Assembly: GCA_017562135.1 (NCBI GenBank)
Contig: QEYB01000895.1
Span: forward strand, 1,054,001-1,118,000
DNA length: 64,000 nucleotides
Origin: Dipylidium caninum
Lineage: Eukaryota > Platyhelminthes > Cestoda > Cyclophyllidea > Dipylidiidae
Direction of reading: 5' to 3'
This document shows, piece by piece, positions 51,033-63,836 of this stretch. The notes under the pieces were generated by a model, which searched no databases, was not told the origin of the DNA, and saw nothing but the letters and a program-made list of their open reading frames with translations. Each line of letters begins with the position of its first letter. Position 1 is the stretch's first letter. A program made the translations under genes and the position numbers.

Positions 51033-54000
51033 ATGCTTCGTAAAATACAATTTCGGGTCGTACATGTAACGAGTCAGGATGAAGATTATCCGGCTAAAGA
51101 ATTAAACCACATATCTCCCAATACCAAAGGTTGGCGAAGTGCTAAGAATTGCCCATATCCTCAACAAATCGTAATCGAGTTAGAGAAACCTTCAAGAATT
51201 CGAACGATCCAGATTCTTTCTCATCAGTTTCTTATCGGTATGTTTCTTCTCATTACCTTTGCGGTAGCGTCGAAGGTTGAATTTTTTGTCGGTGACTCTT
51301 ACGGCGACGACACTATTAATATGGATACTTCTCGGTTCCATCGACTGGGGTATGGGCTTGAGCTTATTTATTTTTTTTCTAGTCACGTAGAGCTCTCCAA
51401 CAATGAAAATACAAATTTCACGGCAAGAGAATTGAAATCTGTCCATGTCGACGCACGCGGTTTATACTTCCAGATTTTTCTTTACAAAAATTTTGCGAAT
51501 ACTGAGAATATTTATAATCAAATAAGCGTAATAGCATTAAATTTTATCGGTAATATGGGCAACGCGTCTGCAGCTGACTTTCTGCCAAATGAAAGTATGG
51601 CCGAAAGGTATGACTTTGTCATATTTTCTCCACATCCCATTTAACTCTTATTTCGAGTCCAGATTTATCACTTTTCTTTAGTTTTAAGAATATTTCACCG
51701 TTGGATGATCTAGCATTTGATATCTATCATGATCCTCATCTCGGGGATGTTATCCGTCGGCTACAACACCAGAAGTTAAAGTATGCGCGTCGTAAGTAGA
51801 CCTAATCGCGCTTTCTCCTCATTATATGACTCACGGTAAATATTGTTATGGTGCTACTTAGACATTCCCCTCTCTGGCATGATTCCGTTACTTTATTCGA
51901 TAAATACATATAGGTATGTTATTTTCATTTTTTGTTTTAGAGGAAAATTTTGATTTGGCAAAAAAGGCGCGTGACGCCATCCGCTATATCCAGGATGTAA
52001 GGTCTTTTTATCTACTCTCGCTATACTCTTTTTCTTCAGCATGTGTCACTGTGAATGTTGTCTAAACACCTAGGCTAGTGAACGTATATGTCGGCTTGAA
52101 TATGAAAAGCAGGAGGCAGTAAAGCTTGAAAATTACGAAGAAGCCCAAGAAAAGAAGGATAAAATCGCTCAAATTCGTAATGAGATGACACGGAATATTG
52201 ATCTTGAGCCACTTCTTAACGATGGTTCGCGCCATAAAAGTTGCTTTGGACGACCCCGGGCAAGTTTGTCCGCCTTCCTTTAATCTGCTTATTTATAAAC
52301 TTTCATTATAAGTTGTTAAGACAAATAAAACCTTTCTCAAATTCTTGACTGCTTTTTTACCAACTAGGAAATATATCTTATTTATTAAATAGTACATTGA
52401 TCTTTCTTACCATACAATCACTCTCCCAATGTTCAGCTGTCTGGCAACTCTTCGAGTGAGTCAGTTTCTTTTCATTAATTATAATTTCGCACTGCTTACT
52501 TGTATTTTTGTTGTAATCGCTTTTGAGGCATTTTCGGACGAATTGTCTTTGATGGTCCTCCAATTATAGCAATTTCGTCTTACGAAATGATACAGTTTGT
52601 CTAGCCACTGATTTTTTTGCTTGGCACCTTTTTCATTTTCGTTGTTTCATACACCTGATTCATGTTTTTTGGCTGAGATACGAATATTTTTTTTCTGCTA
52701 TAGCCATTCCCCAAATTAGTGAACAAACTTCTGCTGAAGCAGAAACTAATGCTAGTCAAAGGCCCATATCGTCGGACCTCGCTCGAAGAAGTGAAGACTC
52801 TTTACCTCTGCATTCCTTACACAACGTCGCTGATGAACGTCCTCTACCTGCTCTCATCAGAAAGCAAACAAGTAATAGTAGCTCAGAAGTACCCTGTTTC
52901 GCTGATAAGGACCAGCTTTCGAAGCAGATAGACGAAGATTTCCCCGTATGTTTGTCAGAGGCAACACTCCGGAAAGCTGCTGTTGCAATCGATGTGGTTG
53001 GTCTTCCACTGGTGCGTTCGGTTCTCTTGTCTCCTATCTTTCTTCACAATCTTCATATTGCTGAAACGAAACTCTCAACACAAGTCTGCCTCTTAATGTG
53101 AATGCATTCAGCATTCCCTTTTTTTAACTTGTTTGGGTCCGATTTCTCCCTTGAGGTCACGATGCTTTACAGTCGCTCTTGGAAGATTCGAGAACAGGCT
53201 TTAATAGACTTGGAAAAGCGGGTTTCTGGTGATATACTGCCACCTCCTTCTGCATTGGAGTCTGTGTCTTCCGATCCTGATCCCGTGGGGGAACTGCGTT
53301 CAACCACGTTTCTTCTGAGAAAGGCTCTTAATGAACAAGTAAGCTGTCCGTGCTACCCTTAATACTTGAATTGTTTCTGTTTTTCATCTATTTATTGTAA
53401 AAGGTTTTGAATGTATATCGGAAAGCTCTCGAGCTTATCCAACCGACTATTGTGGACTTCGGAGAACGCCATCGCATCGCGAAATCAGAAATATTCACCT
53501 CAATAGACAAAATAGTCCGACTTCTCCTGCAGCGTACTGGAGATTCTTCTGTGCGAATACGAGATTTTACCAAAGCCAAATTGGTGGAAATGGCTAAATG
53601 GCCTATTGCAAGTTGATTTTTTTGTTTTTATTCTATTGTCTACTCAATCTGTACATATGTAATTGTTTATAATAGTGTGGTAAGTCACCTTCAACTAGTG
53701 CTATTGTTGCATCATTTTTCTACTATTCACTTATCATAAGGTTGTAATTAGCGTTAACCACGATATTCATTTATCAAAACGACGATTAGGTAGTAATTTC
53801 ACCATTTTTTTAACGCTGATGAAGTACTTTCGTCCGAAACTTATATATACCTTGCGTATGATTCTCCTCGCTTTAGTTTCGACAAGGAGGTGGTTTCTGG
53901 CATGAAATTCTTCGTCCATTCCATCAGACTACTTTAGAGCGGTTAGCTCTCTGTCAAATTGAGGTAGTGAGTGATATCTACGCCGAATTTGGCAACTTAC

Positions 54001-55299
54001 TCAATAAGACCGAAGCCAGAAACGGATTTCCTTTGGTTGATGATTTGATTACGTTTGCTGTTCAGGCACTTGAACACAGGTCAAATGAGGTAGGTGCCTA
54101 TCAAACATTTGTATCTACTTTTGATTACTTATGTCCTTGCCGATATGGATTTGATTAAATTAAAGAGAAAACTTGTTGATTCGTAATGTGTGCACATTAT
54201 TGTTTTGTACAGGTTCGTGAGTTGGCAGAATCATTAATTATAGCGCTGTATAGATCCGAAGACAAAAATTTAGTTCGTCAGCATATGCCTCCGAATGACT
54301 GGGGAGCTCAGCGTCATCCGCTCTATCGACGAATATTTGCGAAATTTGATAAACTAGACGGTCGTGATCATCCATCCGCAGTTTTGTTATCATCTAGCGC
54401 TGCGCCTCAAAAAAAGGGTGACGAGGTATTTAATTAATTTTTCCAATTCTCATGTTACTTTTCAATTTCAGCTATGTTGTTGCTTAATACCTAAAATGAG
54501 TTTTCGTGTATTTAAGCAAACTTTAACGAAGTTACAAAATCGCGATATGAGTAAGCTCCTTTCATCGCCGCACAAGGGGACTACCATTCTGAAGAAACCA
54601 TCGAATAAATCATGTTTTGAAATGCCTTCGCCGACCGCCACCACGAATGAGCTAGATCTCCTTTTGAGCCTTGACAAGACTTGCATCTTTTGTGGCGAAC
54701 AGAATGATGCGTTTACCGAGGAGGCACTTGATATACACTACTGGAAGTCTTGTCCCATGCTTAGACGCTGTCCCAATTGTAAACAGGTCCGATCACTTTG
54801 ATCTGCCTGGCTCTTAAATAAGATTAACCACTATATTTCCCGTACAGGTTGTTGAGATATCCGGATTGACCGAACATTTGCTGAACGAGTGTCCCGAGTC
54901 TAGTAAATTGGGACATTACCGGCGTTGTGAGCGTTGTGGTGAGGCTGTTCCGAATGCTTCTTTCATCACACATAATTCTTGCAAGGCTACGCCAAATCCC
55001 TCCCTGCGTTGCCCACTCTGTCACATGGACCTCCCCGATGATGGAATACCGGGCAGTAACAACGAAGACTCCTGGAGGACACATCTGTTAGAGGAATGCA
55101 GACAGAACAGTCGTATCTTGCGTTCAATACCACAATCGTCTGGTCTCTCAACCCATGGTAATTAAGGTTCTCATTTCCTTGACTATTTTGTCTTCACTAC
55201 TGTACCTTTTGTAATTTTGCATTTACAGGTCCGCCAGTTTCCCAGACCTTGATGTTTCCAGGCAAAAAGGCGGTAGTCAAACGCTTGAATGTACGCTGA
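51033..55299 (+). CDS. CEP104: CEP104, ciliary-tip / centrosomal microtubule protein
   Basis: Regulates microtubule ends at the tip of cilia. Fourteen exons: 51033-51237, 51268-51349, 51383-51607, 51682-51791, 51941-51996, 52074-52263, 52704-53011, 53156-53338, 53404-53611, 53887-54089, 54213-54425, 54472-54786, 54848-55157 and 55229-55299. All phases agree and give 892 residues (human about 925). The N-terminal jelly-roll domain is clear (GWRSAKNCPYPQQIVIELE, FTARELKSVHVDARG, NIYNQISVIALNFIG). A coiled coil follows (SPLDDLAFDIYHDP, LENYEEAQEKKDKI), then DERPLPALIRKQ and a TOG-type helical array (LLLQRTGDSSVRIRDF, ALEHRSNEVRELAESL). It ends with the cysteine-rich zinc-finger array (CIFCGEQNDAFTEEALDIHYW, CPNCKQVVEISGLTEHLL, CERCGEAV, CPLCHMDL). 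Introns 1 and 2 are 30 and 33 bp. The S-x-I-P EB1-binding motif at the vertebrate C-terminus is not evident in the tail here. The exon 9/10 junction uses the less obvious acceptor ACAAG to keep frame. Confidence 0.95.
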
Positions 55300-56364
55300 T
55301 AGTAGTCAATTTTTTATTAAGATCATGAATCTTTGGCGTATGATATTTGCTTTTTTTGTAAACCCCACCTTTTCGTTGCGTAAAATTTCAATGTGCTGAT
55401 ATGCCACAGCAAAAATACAGAATTGTCTTTCTTCTTTTTCGCTCTTTGGTAGTGTTGGGTGAAGTTTTCGTGTTGAGGTTTAAGTCGTTTTAGGGTATTT
55501 ATACCGTTTGGATTGATAATTTAATATATCATACATAAATGTGTACTTTTTATTAGTTGTCGCCAATGGAGCAACTTATTTTCTCAAAATTTGCGGACTA
55601 CGTTTCTCTTGGGTTTAGTATGTATGATATTTGTTGTATTGAGGAAGGCATGTAAGTGGTCGACACTTTAAGATGCAAGAGAGGATATTTATGTGGGATA
55701 TTAGATGTATTCTTTTAATGAGCATGAGTGTTTTAATTCATACCGCCTAAGCCTCTTATTTTAACAAACTTTCATTCACCTTGGTCTCTGAATAGGAGGA
55801 GGAATTTTCCGTATTCTCTGACCCCCGATTTAAATATTTACCTTGATTGAAGTCACTATTACAGCACCTAATTTTTTTAACGCAGTCGATTGGCTGCTGT
55901 GCCCTTCACCAACTATTGCGTAAGACAAAATGTCAATAGTTAGGTTATGGTGCATATTATTCCATTTGGAGAGAAAGTCCAGGTAGCCCCTGTGAGGCTG
56001 TTGGTGTTCCCGGAAATCCAGCCATTTTTGATGTCTTCAAAATGGGTACCTCTGGCGGCCTTTAAAGACCATTTAAGAAGTTCCATTGTGCCAAGTAAAT
56101 ACATCTCATAGTGAGGGCGCCCGTTATGGAAACTAAAAACAGGCTTTGGCACATCAAAATACTTTACGCACTTGACAGCAGTTGTAAAAAATTAATACAA
56201 GGACCGAGGGCGTTGTAATATGGAAGCATGTGCTCGGCATTGCGGATCCTTTTTTGTTTTGTCTCACTCCCTTTTATTAATTTTGTGCTAATCCTCTTTG
56301 TGCACCGTACTTAAAAATCCCAAATGGACCAATCACTGAGACAATCACGTGGCCACCCTGTTGA
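55300..56364. other. Spacer between CEP104 and POLG
   Basis: CEP104 3' region and POLG upstream region. A 70-codon frame on the minus strand (55940-56152) has no recognisable domain. Confidence 0.5.
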
Positions 56365-59300
56365 ATGCAACTGAATCTCGTTTTAAAGCTTATCCGGCGG
56401 CACTCTGCTGCAGCTAGAACGCCATTTCGTCGCGAGGAACCTGTATTTAATGAAGTAAATATTCAAATGATCGATAGGCGGCTTCAGCAAATGCTGTTCT
56501 CAAAGCGGATTTTGTCATATGAGCTGTCTAAAGAAGCTTGTGATAAGCTGCTAAGTCATGGTATTAATGCAACTGATCCTCGCAAAGGAGAGGCCTCACA
56601 GTACCTTGATCTTCCGCCTCTGATGGGATCAAACGTAAAACAACATTTTGAGTCAATTTCATCCGATTTGGCAAAACCTTACCTGTCACTTGTCGACCGA
56701 TTATCCGCCCTTCCAAAACTTCCGAATAACTGGAAATTATCACCTGGTTGGACCGCATATGTAAAGGACTCGTACTATAAGGTGGAACATCCACTAGACG
56801 ATGCGGTGTTTTTCGACACAGAGGTATTAGTGAACGAAAGTCAAGCTCCTATTATTGCTGTTGCGGCCTCACCTAATGCCTGGTACTTATGGGTGTCATC
56901 CAGACTGTTTTCATCAATGCGCCCCAGGAGATCTGTAACAGTAGATGATCTTATACCCTTTTACTCTGACGGAAGTACATTATCCTCTCCCAAATGTGTC
57001 ATTGGCCACTTTGTTAGCTACGACCGTGCAAGGATTCTTGAGGAATATTTTGCTGAAGTAAAGTCAATAAATGTTTATTGTGTAGCCTAGTGGACTTCGC
57101 TTCCTAGATACGATGTCGCTCCACATTTGTGTTTCTGGTCTTACAACTACGCAAAGAAGTTTAAAGTTGGCATCTGATAAACACCTTTATAATAATAAAT
57201 TGTGGAAGGATTTCGTGGCTGAGCACAATGCTAAGTATGGATCTAACTGCCCTGAGGTACATGTCCCCTCTTTTTGGCCATTTGGATGTAGTCCTTAGAA
57301 TGGATTAAGGATGCAAGTCTCAACAACCTGCTCGATGTTTTTAAGCTGTACTGTAAGAAGGAACCCTATCAAAATAAAGAGTTAAGAAAAGTTTTCGAAA
57401 AGGGGTCGAAAGAAGATGTAATCGAGAATTTTCAGGTAGTCCCTTTTGATTTTTTTTCCTTTTAAATTCAATTAATTGAAATATATTCTGATTAACTTAG
57501 AGTCTCGTGACCTACTGTGCAAATGATGTGAAAATGACATTTGAAATTTTTCAAAACCTCTGGAAACTTTACCAAAGGCGGTATGCTATATATGCTGTTA
57601 AAACAATATTATGAAAGACGTCTTAATGCTTCTTTTGGTTTCCAGATTTCCTCATCCTGCGACCTTTTATGGTTTGCTTGAGATGGGCTCCATGTACCTT
57701 CCCATTAATTCTTCATGGAATGATTTTCAAGAGAGAGCTAACCAAGCCTACGAAAGTTTGCTCACCAATCAAAGAACCCTCCTCCAGCGACTAGCTGACG
57801 AAGCTTTACGCAATCACAATGGAAATGATAAGAGGTAATTTTACAGAATTTGGATTACCGCCTTGGCTTCATTCTTTTTAAAACATTATAGCTATGAAAA
57901 AGATCCATGGCTTTGGGATCTTGATTGGTCGAAGCCAAAGATGACACCGAATGTGAGCTGGTTACTTACATTTACCCCATAGCCCTCTGATTTATCTCAG
58001 CACACTTTTAATCTGCACTTTTAGAACTCGGAAAGTGCTCAAGCTCTTGCTAATTTACCAAAGTACGTTTTAGAACTTCGTCAAGTTTATATATAATTTC
58101 TTTAGATGGTATCGCGAACTTATTCCAAAACCCGTTAAAGAGAACTATAAGTCTGGTCCTTCCTTGGTAACGGCACAAATGAAAATTGCACCCAAACTAC
58201 TCCGACTTTGTTGGAAAGGTCTACCACTCCATTATGATCAAGTATTAATGTTTATTTAGACTATACTTATCATTTCAGACACTGAAATGGGGTACACTTA
58301 TTCCTGGTCGTGTTCCGAAGCCGGTTGGTGATCCGCGTTATTATGAGCACAAACAATACGGAAAATCTCCAAGATTGCAAATTCTGCCTTACTATAAAGT
58401 TATGAAAACTTCCGCATCTGGTCCACAGGAGCTGGTATTTCCTTATAGGTTTGTCGAATGGTTTGGATGTGCACCATTTTCCTTGTTTTCCTATAAAGAA
58501 CTGCATGATACCGTAGGAACTATCTTCAGTGTTGGGAAAAACAATTAGAGAAGCTAATCTGTAGTCTGAAATCGCGAACTGTGTTTGCGACACGTGAAAA
58601 CCCGGATCTTCGCGATGATATTCTCTTGGATGAGCTCCGTCGTAGTGTGGAATTAATGCCACTCGACTTGGGTACTGTGGAACGTCTCATTTTGTCTCTC
58701 AAGGAGATAACTGATGTTGATCGTGTGGAGCAAGCTAAATTAAAAGTGGAGTGATTTGTAACTTTTATCTGATCTCCCGAATGTTTACTTTTATTCTGCG
58801 TCATTTTAGTTTTCAGAAGCACCCAAACTTCAATTCTAACGACTCATAACCTCGGAGTTGTTGACCAGACTACTTTAATGTTTTTGTGTTTTCACACCGC
58901 TTATACCCAGCCCGAATATTTTAGACAACTAACTAATAGTTCATGAAAGGGTCATCAGTTTCATTTGAAAATCGTTTTCCTTCTTTTTGATTTTCGCCAT
59001 ACCTTATCAATACCAAAATGCATCGCTGTTTTACAAGTTTTAATGTAATTTTTCATGATTTTCAACTAGTCAATATCAACCCAATCTGCTATTTCTTTTG
59101 AAACTTCTCCTCTTGAAATGAAGCTTTGTTCAGTTCCAGAAATCTTCGCCAACCCACGAAAACTTGGGAGAACTCCAAGTATGTAAAAATTCATTTTTTT
59201 GGAAATAACGTTCTTTTACTCTATTTAACTTTGCCCAGGTGATGGGTTCTTTGTTCTGGCAAAACAAAGTACGTTATGAGACTGGCCAGTCGGCCAAGTG

Positions 59301-62300
59301 GGCCTCTACTAGTCGTCGGAAGAAATTTCGTCGCTCAACACTAGACACAACGAATCCAGAAATCCCTACGTGTTGGTTCTGTCCTCTCCCTAATGAAGTA
59401 AGTAACTTTAAATTCCAATAGCTTTTTACTCATTTTTAGCCGTTACACTTGCAAAGTTTTTAAATTTTATATATGCTTTGCTTTCCATTTTTTCCTCAGG
59501 CTGGGTCAAAATTTTTTTACCGATGACAGTTAGAGGTGTAGGAAAATAGGTACTTTGTTTCATTTTCAAGAATCTTATGAAGACACTAATCAGTTACGAT
59601 TTCGTTTCTTTAGTGGTAAAAATATAATATGGATAGTTTCTTAAAAAGGACATCGACGAACATTAACATGATCTGCAAGGCGGATTAAATTACAAATATA
59701 GCAATTAAAACGCAAGAGTTATAAATCCAAAAACGTAATACTTAACCGATTTTATTTATCCAAAATTTTTGACGTTGTGGTGATTCCTTATAGGCAGGTA
59801 CCGGGATGCCGGTGGGGTCGCCCCTCTCAAAATCCTTCCAGGTTCACATTGCAGCGGGTCGTCTCCACAGTGCGCCTGTCCCTGGCAGGGTTGAGGACCG
59901 CTCCGCCGATCAGATTCTGCATGATCGCATTCGTGTTTCCTTCTGGCAGGGCTATTCTAAACGTATCATGTGCGTTCATCACATTATCTCGTTTCCGTTT
60001 TTTCACCTTCAATGGATAGTATCTTTCTCGATTTTGTGCTTTTGACCACTTGAACAGTAAAGACCGTATTACCTAAATTGTTAGCTATGACCCATCACTT
60101 TCAGATAATGTTATCATGAAGCACTTGCTCTTTGGAATGATTGTTCCAGTGTACTACCAACACTTAATGTACTGGTTCGGACCCAAACTCCATGGCGTGT
60201 TTATTTGGAATTCATTCCTTTCTTTTATATTTATTTTGCTGCAATGATATGCGAAATTAGTCTAACTGTTCTCTTAATTTCCTCAGGTCTCAAATGTATG
60301 TTTTTCTCGAAAGACAACTTACTCCCATCTACAGTTCAATCGTGAGTTGGTTCCTATTTTATAACAAAAATTTTCTCGTACTGTGTAAACTGTCGACAAT
60401 TATTATTAACAGACTGTTTAAGGCTTTTTATCTCAGAAATCCGCTACGCTTGAGGCCTGCGAATCTAATTTCTTTTTAATTTTCTTTGTTCACATGACTT
60501 AATGGTTTGCATTACTGGTTAATAAAGTAGAATCTTTATAAGCCAGTTTTGGATTTATTTCCATTTTCCATGGGTGGGCTTCTTTTTCTTCGTAATTTCG
60601 AGGAATTGAGAGAGTAGACTAGTCATATTTACAGGTATGAATTACTTTTATTTTCCTATGCACAGGCAACCGGTGATTGATAATTTTATTTGTTTGGCTT
60701 TGTCTTTTCCATCGTAATGCATAATCACCTCCCACTTTTCAAAAATTGGCTATGAACAATTTATCATGAATAATAACCGATTAAAACTCGAGTGCACTGT
60801 TTTTCCGCGATTTTTCCGCAAATAATTCATTAGAACGAGGGCAAACGCATTTCATGTTCGTTGACGTACACTATTTTTTGGTGGGCTTTCTTAAGAGCAA
60901 TGAAAGAAGGGTCTGTGCCAAAGAACCGCAGATACGGGGCCATTTTGCCCCAGGTAATTGCGGCGGGGACAATTTCGCGTCGCGCAGTAGAGCCCCTTTG
61001 GCTCACCGCCAGCAACGCTGAGCCTGAACGTTTGGGCAGCGAAATCAAAGCCCTCGTTCAAGCACCACCCGGCTTCTGCCTCGTGGGTGCCGACGTTGAC
61101 ACTCAAGAGATGTGGATAGCCTCTCTCATTGGCGATTCCATGGTCGGCTTCCAGGGTAAGATGCATTTTCTCTCTAGCTCTTCATCTGACGTTGACACTT
61201 CTTATGGGGTCTATCAGTTACCTAATATTTTTGGTGCTTCCTTACCTTTCACGATATCAAGTGGACAGAGAATGTCTGTAAATTCAACTATAGCATCATC
61301 CAGTATGAATAGACGGTTCTGTCATGTCGAACACCTGTATTTCACTTTAACTCTTGAGCTGCTGTTTATCCCCAAGTATTATTTAACTAAACATTGAGGC
61401 GAAACTGGCCAGTGACAGTTCTTCCGCGGATGTGATTAACTTGGTTCAGTAATCGTGAAGCTCATTTCGCTCAATGTCTTCTAATTTTAAGAAGAGTGCC
61501 TGTTAATTAGTCTCGTTCGCATTTGAGATATCGTAGGGGCAGTCGGATAATATAGATCAACATTGTGAATGCCAAAGCGTCTCTCTCACTAAATGCTTTT
61601 TCATTTTGATAAGTAAACGGTCGTCATTGCTGACCGTTGGTTTCTATTGCCTAACTGCACAAATTTATGCCCTTCTGTAATGAAATCCCGGGCTAACGAT
61701 TCTTACCCTGAATTTTAGCACCAGGGGAGCGCTTCATATATGTGTCCGTCTACGCTAGTTAAGTATATGTTGCTCTGCTATTATCGCCTTTTTTTATCCC
61801 CCTCTCTTAAACATATTGGCAGGTGGGACTCCCTATGGTTGGATGACGATTGAAGGCAGTAAGGCTAAGGGGACAGATTTGCACACCAAGACGGCGAATT
61901 TGATTGGCATTAAACGCAATGAAGCCAAGGTCCTAAATTACGCTCGTCTTTACGGTTCCGGACTAGAATTTACCAAGCATTTGCTCGCCAAGTTCCAATC
62001 AAACTTACGGGTAAGCCGTAGTCTGATACAACTCTGGACTGTGTTTATAAAGAAATTGTCACAGTCACAGTTTTTTGGTCAGCATTCAAAGTTTATAATG
62101 AAATAACATTTCTGTAATTCGCTCTCGCCCTGATGGCTGTATAATGGGGTTTAACATTTTTGGCAGCCGGAGGAAGCAAGTGTAAAGGCGGAGAAATTAA
62201 TGCGGGCGACCAAAGGATACAGAGTTGCAATACAAACGGGAAAAGACGCCAAAGGGCAAATGGAAATCAAGTATATTTGGAAGGATGGGACAGAATCTTG

Positions 62301-63055
62301 TGTATTCAATGCACTTGAAGCCATAGCTCGAAGCTCCGAACCAAGAACCCCCGTACTTGGGGCTCAAATAACCAGAGCCCTGACGCCTAAGGCTGTCAAA
62401 GATGATGTTAGTTCCTTCATTGCATCTATTTTAATAAAGCAGTGGTTTTGGAAGTACTCTTTGTATACACCCGTCGGTGTGGTTTCTTTTACAGCTTCGT
62501 CCTTTTTTCCACTAGTTTCTTCCCAGTCGCATAAATTGGGTGGTACAGAGTTCAGCGGTTGACTATCTGCACTGCCTTCTTGTATTCATGGCTTGGCTAA
62601 TTAAGAAGTACAACTTACGTGCTCGATTGTGCATCAGTATCCATGATGAGGTGCGCTACCTCTGTGACCAGCGGTGTTCAAACCAAGTTGCTCTTGCCCT
62701 TCAGGTCTGCAACCTCCTTGCGTATCCTTTCTGAAACTTTCCATTACCATTTTCCTCTTTTTTAGATAAGTAACTTATTGACTCGAGCTTTTTTTGCCTT
62801 TCAATTGGGGATGCACGACTTGCCAGAAGTGAGTCTCTCAGTCTATATGTGCTCTAGTCTTCCAACTTAGTCTGTCTATTCGTGCTCTTTCTACTGTCAT
62901 TTCAGTCGGTCGCCTACTTCAGTTCGGTGGAAATCGATACCTGCCTGAGGAAGGATCCTCTGAATGATTGCAGGACCCCGTCAAACCCGGCTGGCCTCGA
63001 AGCTACGTACAATGTCCCAAAGGGCAAGTTCTATGATGGACCGTATTTTCCCTGA
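56365..63055 (+). CDS. POLG: Mitochondrial DNA polymerase gamma catalytic subunit
   Basis: Family A polymerase that replicates mitochondrial DNA. Exons: 56365-57057, 57086-57256, 57292-57435, 57501-57580, 57646-57834, 57892-57952, 58025-58062, 58106-58241, 58279-58434, 58530-58745, 59070-59178, 59270-59397, 59794-59969, 60287-60341, 60834-61155, 61823-62010, 62167-62406, 62516-62704, 62766-62828 and 62906-63055. They total 1167 residues (human 1239). The basic N-terminus ([20 protein letters not shown]) suits mitochondrial import. Exonuclease: Exo I FFDTEVLV, Exo [13 protein letters not shown], Exo [12 protein letters not shown]. Linker landmarks are [10 protein letters not shown] and [10 protein letters not shown]. 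Polymerase: [13 protein letters not shown], motif [15 protein letters not shown], motif [18 protein letters not shown] and motif [11 protein letters not shown]. The C-terminus is [20 protein letters not shown]. The acceptor of exon 12 (59239 or 59270) is ambiguous, and the start of the exon at 60834 adds residues absent from the human protein. Confidence 0.95.
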
Positions 63056-63478
63056 GTTGAATGTTTGATAGTATGGGCAAACTTCGAACGTCCTGCTACT
63101 ACTTTACCAAAATCACTTGAAATTGAGGTGCTTAAAGCCTAAAACCTTAAAATTTGTAAATGAAACGCCGTGAAATTTTGCTCACTTTTAGGCCAATCTC
63201 TGACAATTGCTGAAATTATCGAAAGGACAGGCGGCACAATGGAGCCCTCCTGTGGCAATAATCCAGAGCATGAGGCAAACGTTTGCCAATTTAATTGACG
63301 TTCCCCCTATTTTTTACACTACGGACTTCTAAGATCAACAGATTGCTTATGGTCACCTTTCCCAGCATTTTGACTACCAAGTTACCTGTCGAATATTGCT
63401 TTTCGTGACCTATTTTATGAAGCCCTACGTCTCCCTAAGCGATTTAAACCCCTGTTTTACGACGCAGGTACTCTGTAT

Positions 63479-63484
63479 AATAAA
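63479..63484 (+). terminator. Possible AATAAA signal 3' of POLG
   Basis: AATAAA about 420 bp after the POLG stop codon. The longer distance makes it only a candidate. Confidence 0.35.
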
Positions 63485-63563
63485 TGAGTAGCCGAGAATC
63501 CGCCTAAAATAGATGCGTATATATGTTTGGACCTATGTACAGAGGCTGAAGATATTAGCAGTC

Positions 63564-63836
63564 TCATTGGCTTTCGCCGCACAAAGGAATGGTAGTTTCG
63601 CTGTCGGCATCTGCAGCCGGGTCGTCACAACCAGAGTAGATGGGGGAGTCAACATCAGAATCGTTTAACGGCGCGAAGAAACAGCCCTTAGCGGGCCCCC
63701 CAAGCAGTGGCGAGCGCCCCAAGGCCGCGTCCATACCAGGGTGGTAAAACTGCTCATGACACAAAAGCTGAACTACGCCGAATCCTGTGCCCACTGCTAT
63801 CCAACTGGCCGATCCCGGGTCAGGCGACGCTGCCAA
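63564..63836 (-). CDS. 3'-terminal exon of an unrecognised gene
   Basis: A 90-codon open frame follows a good acceptor (TTTTGTAG at the 63837 side) and ends at a TGA at 63566-63564. The peptide has a modestly hydrophobic stretch (WIAVGTGFGVVQLL), then a proline/glycine-rich part and an acidic tail (DSDVDSPIYSGCDDPAADADSE). GC content is higher than in the surroundings, which supports real coding. The family is not recognised. The gene is convergent with POLG and continues past the right edge. Confidence 0.45.
   Translation of the reverse strand: MAASPDPGSASWIAVGTGFGVVQLLCHEQFYHPGMDAALGRSPLLGGPAKGCFFAPLNDSDVDSPIYSGCDDPAADADSETTIPLCGESQ

Noticed and set aside
52255..52270. A second GC-AG donor (CGG then GCAAGT) in CEP104 intron 6
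   Set aside because: Using it would end the exon in phase 0, but the next exon needs phase 1. The GT at 52264-52265 gives the right phase, so a normal GT-AG intron is sufficient.
52946..52951. GTATGT donor inside CEP104 exon 7
   Set aside because: Read-through gives LSEATLRKAAVAIDVVG, which matches the family, so no intron is removed here.
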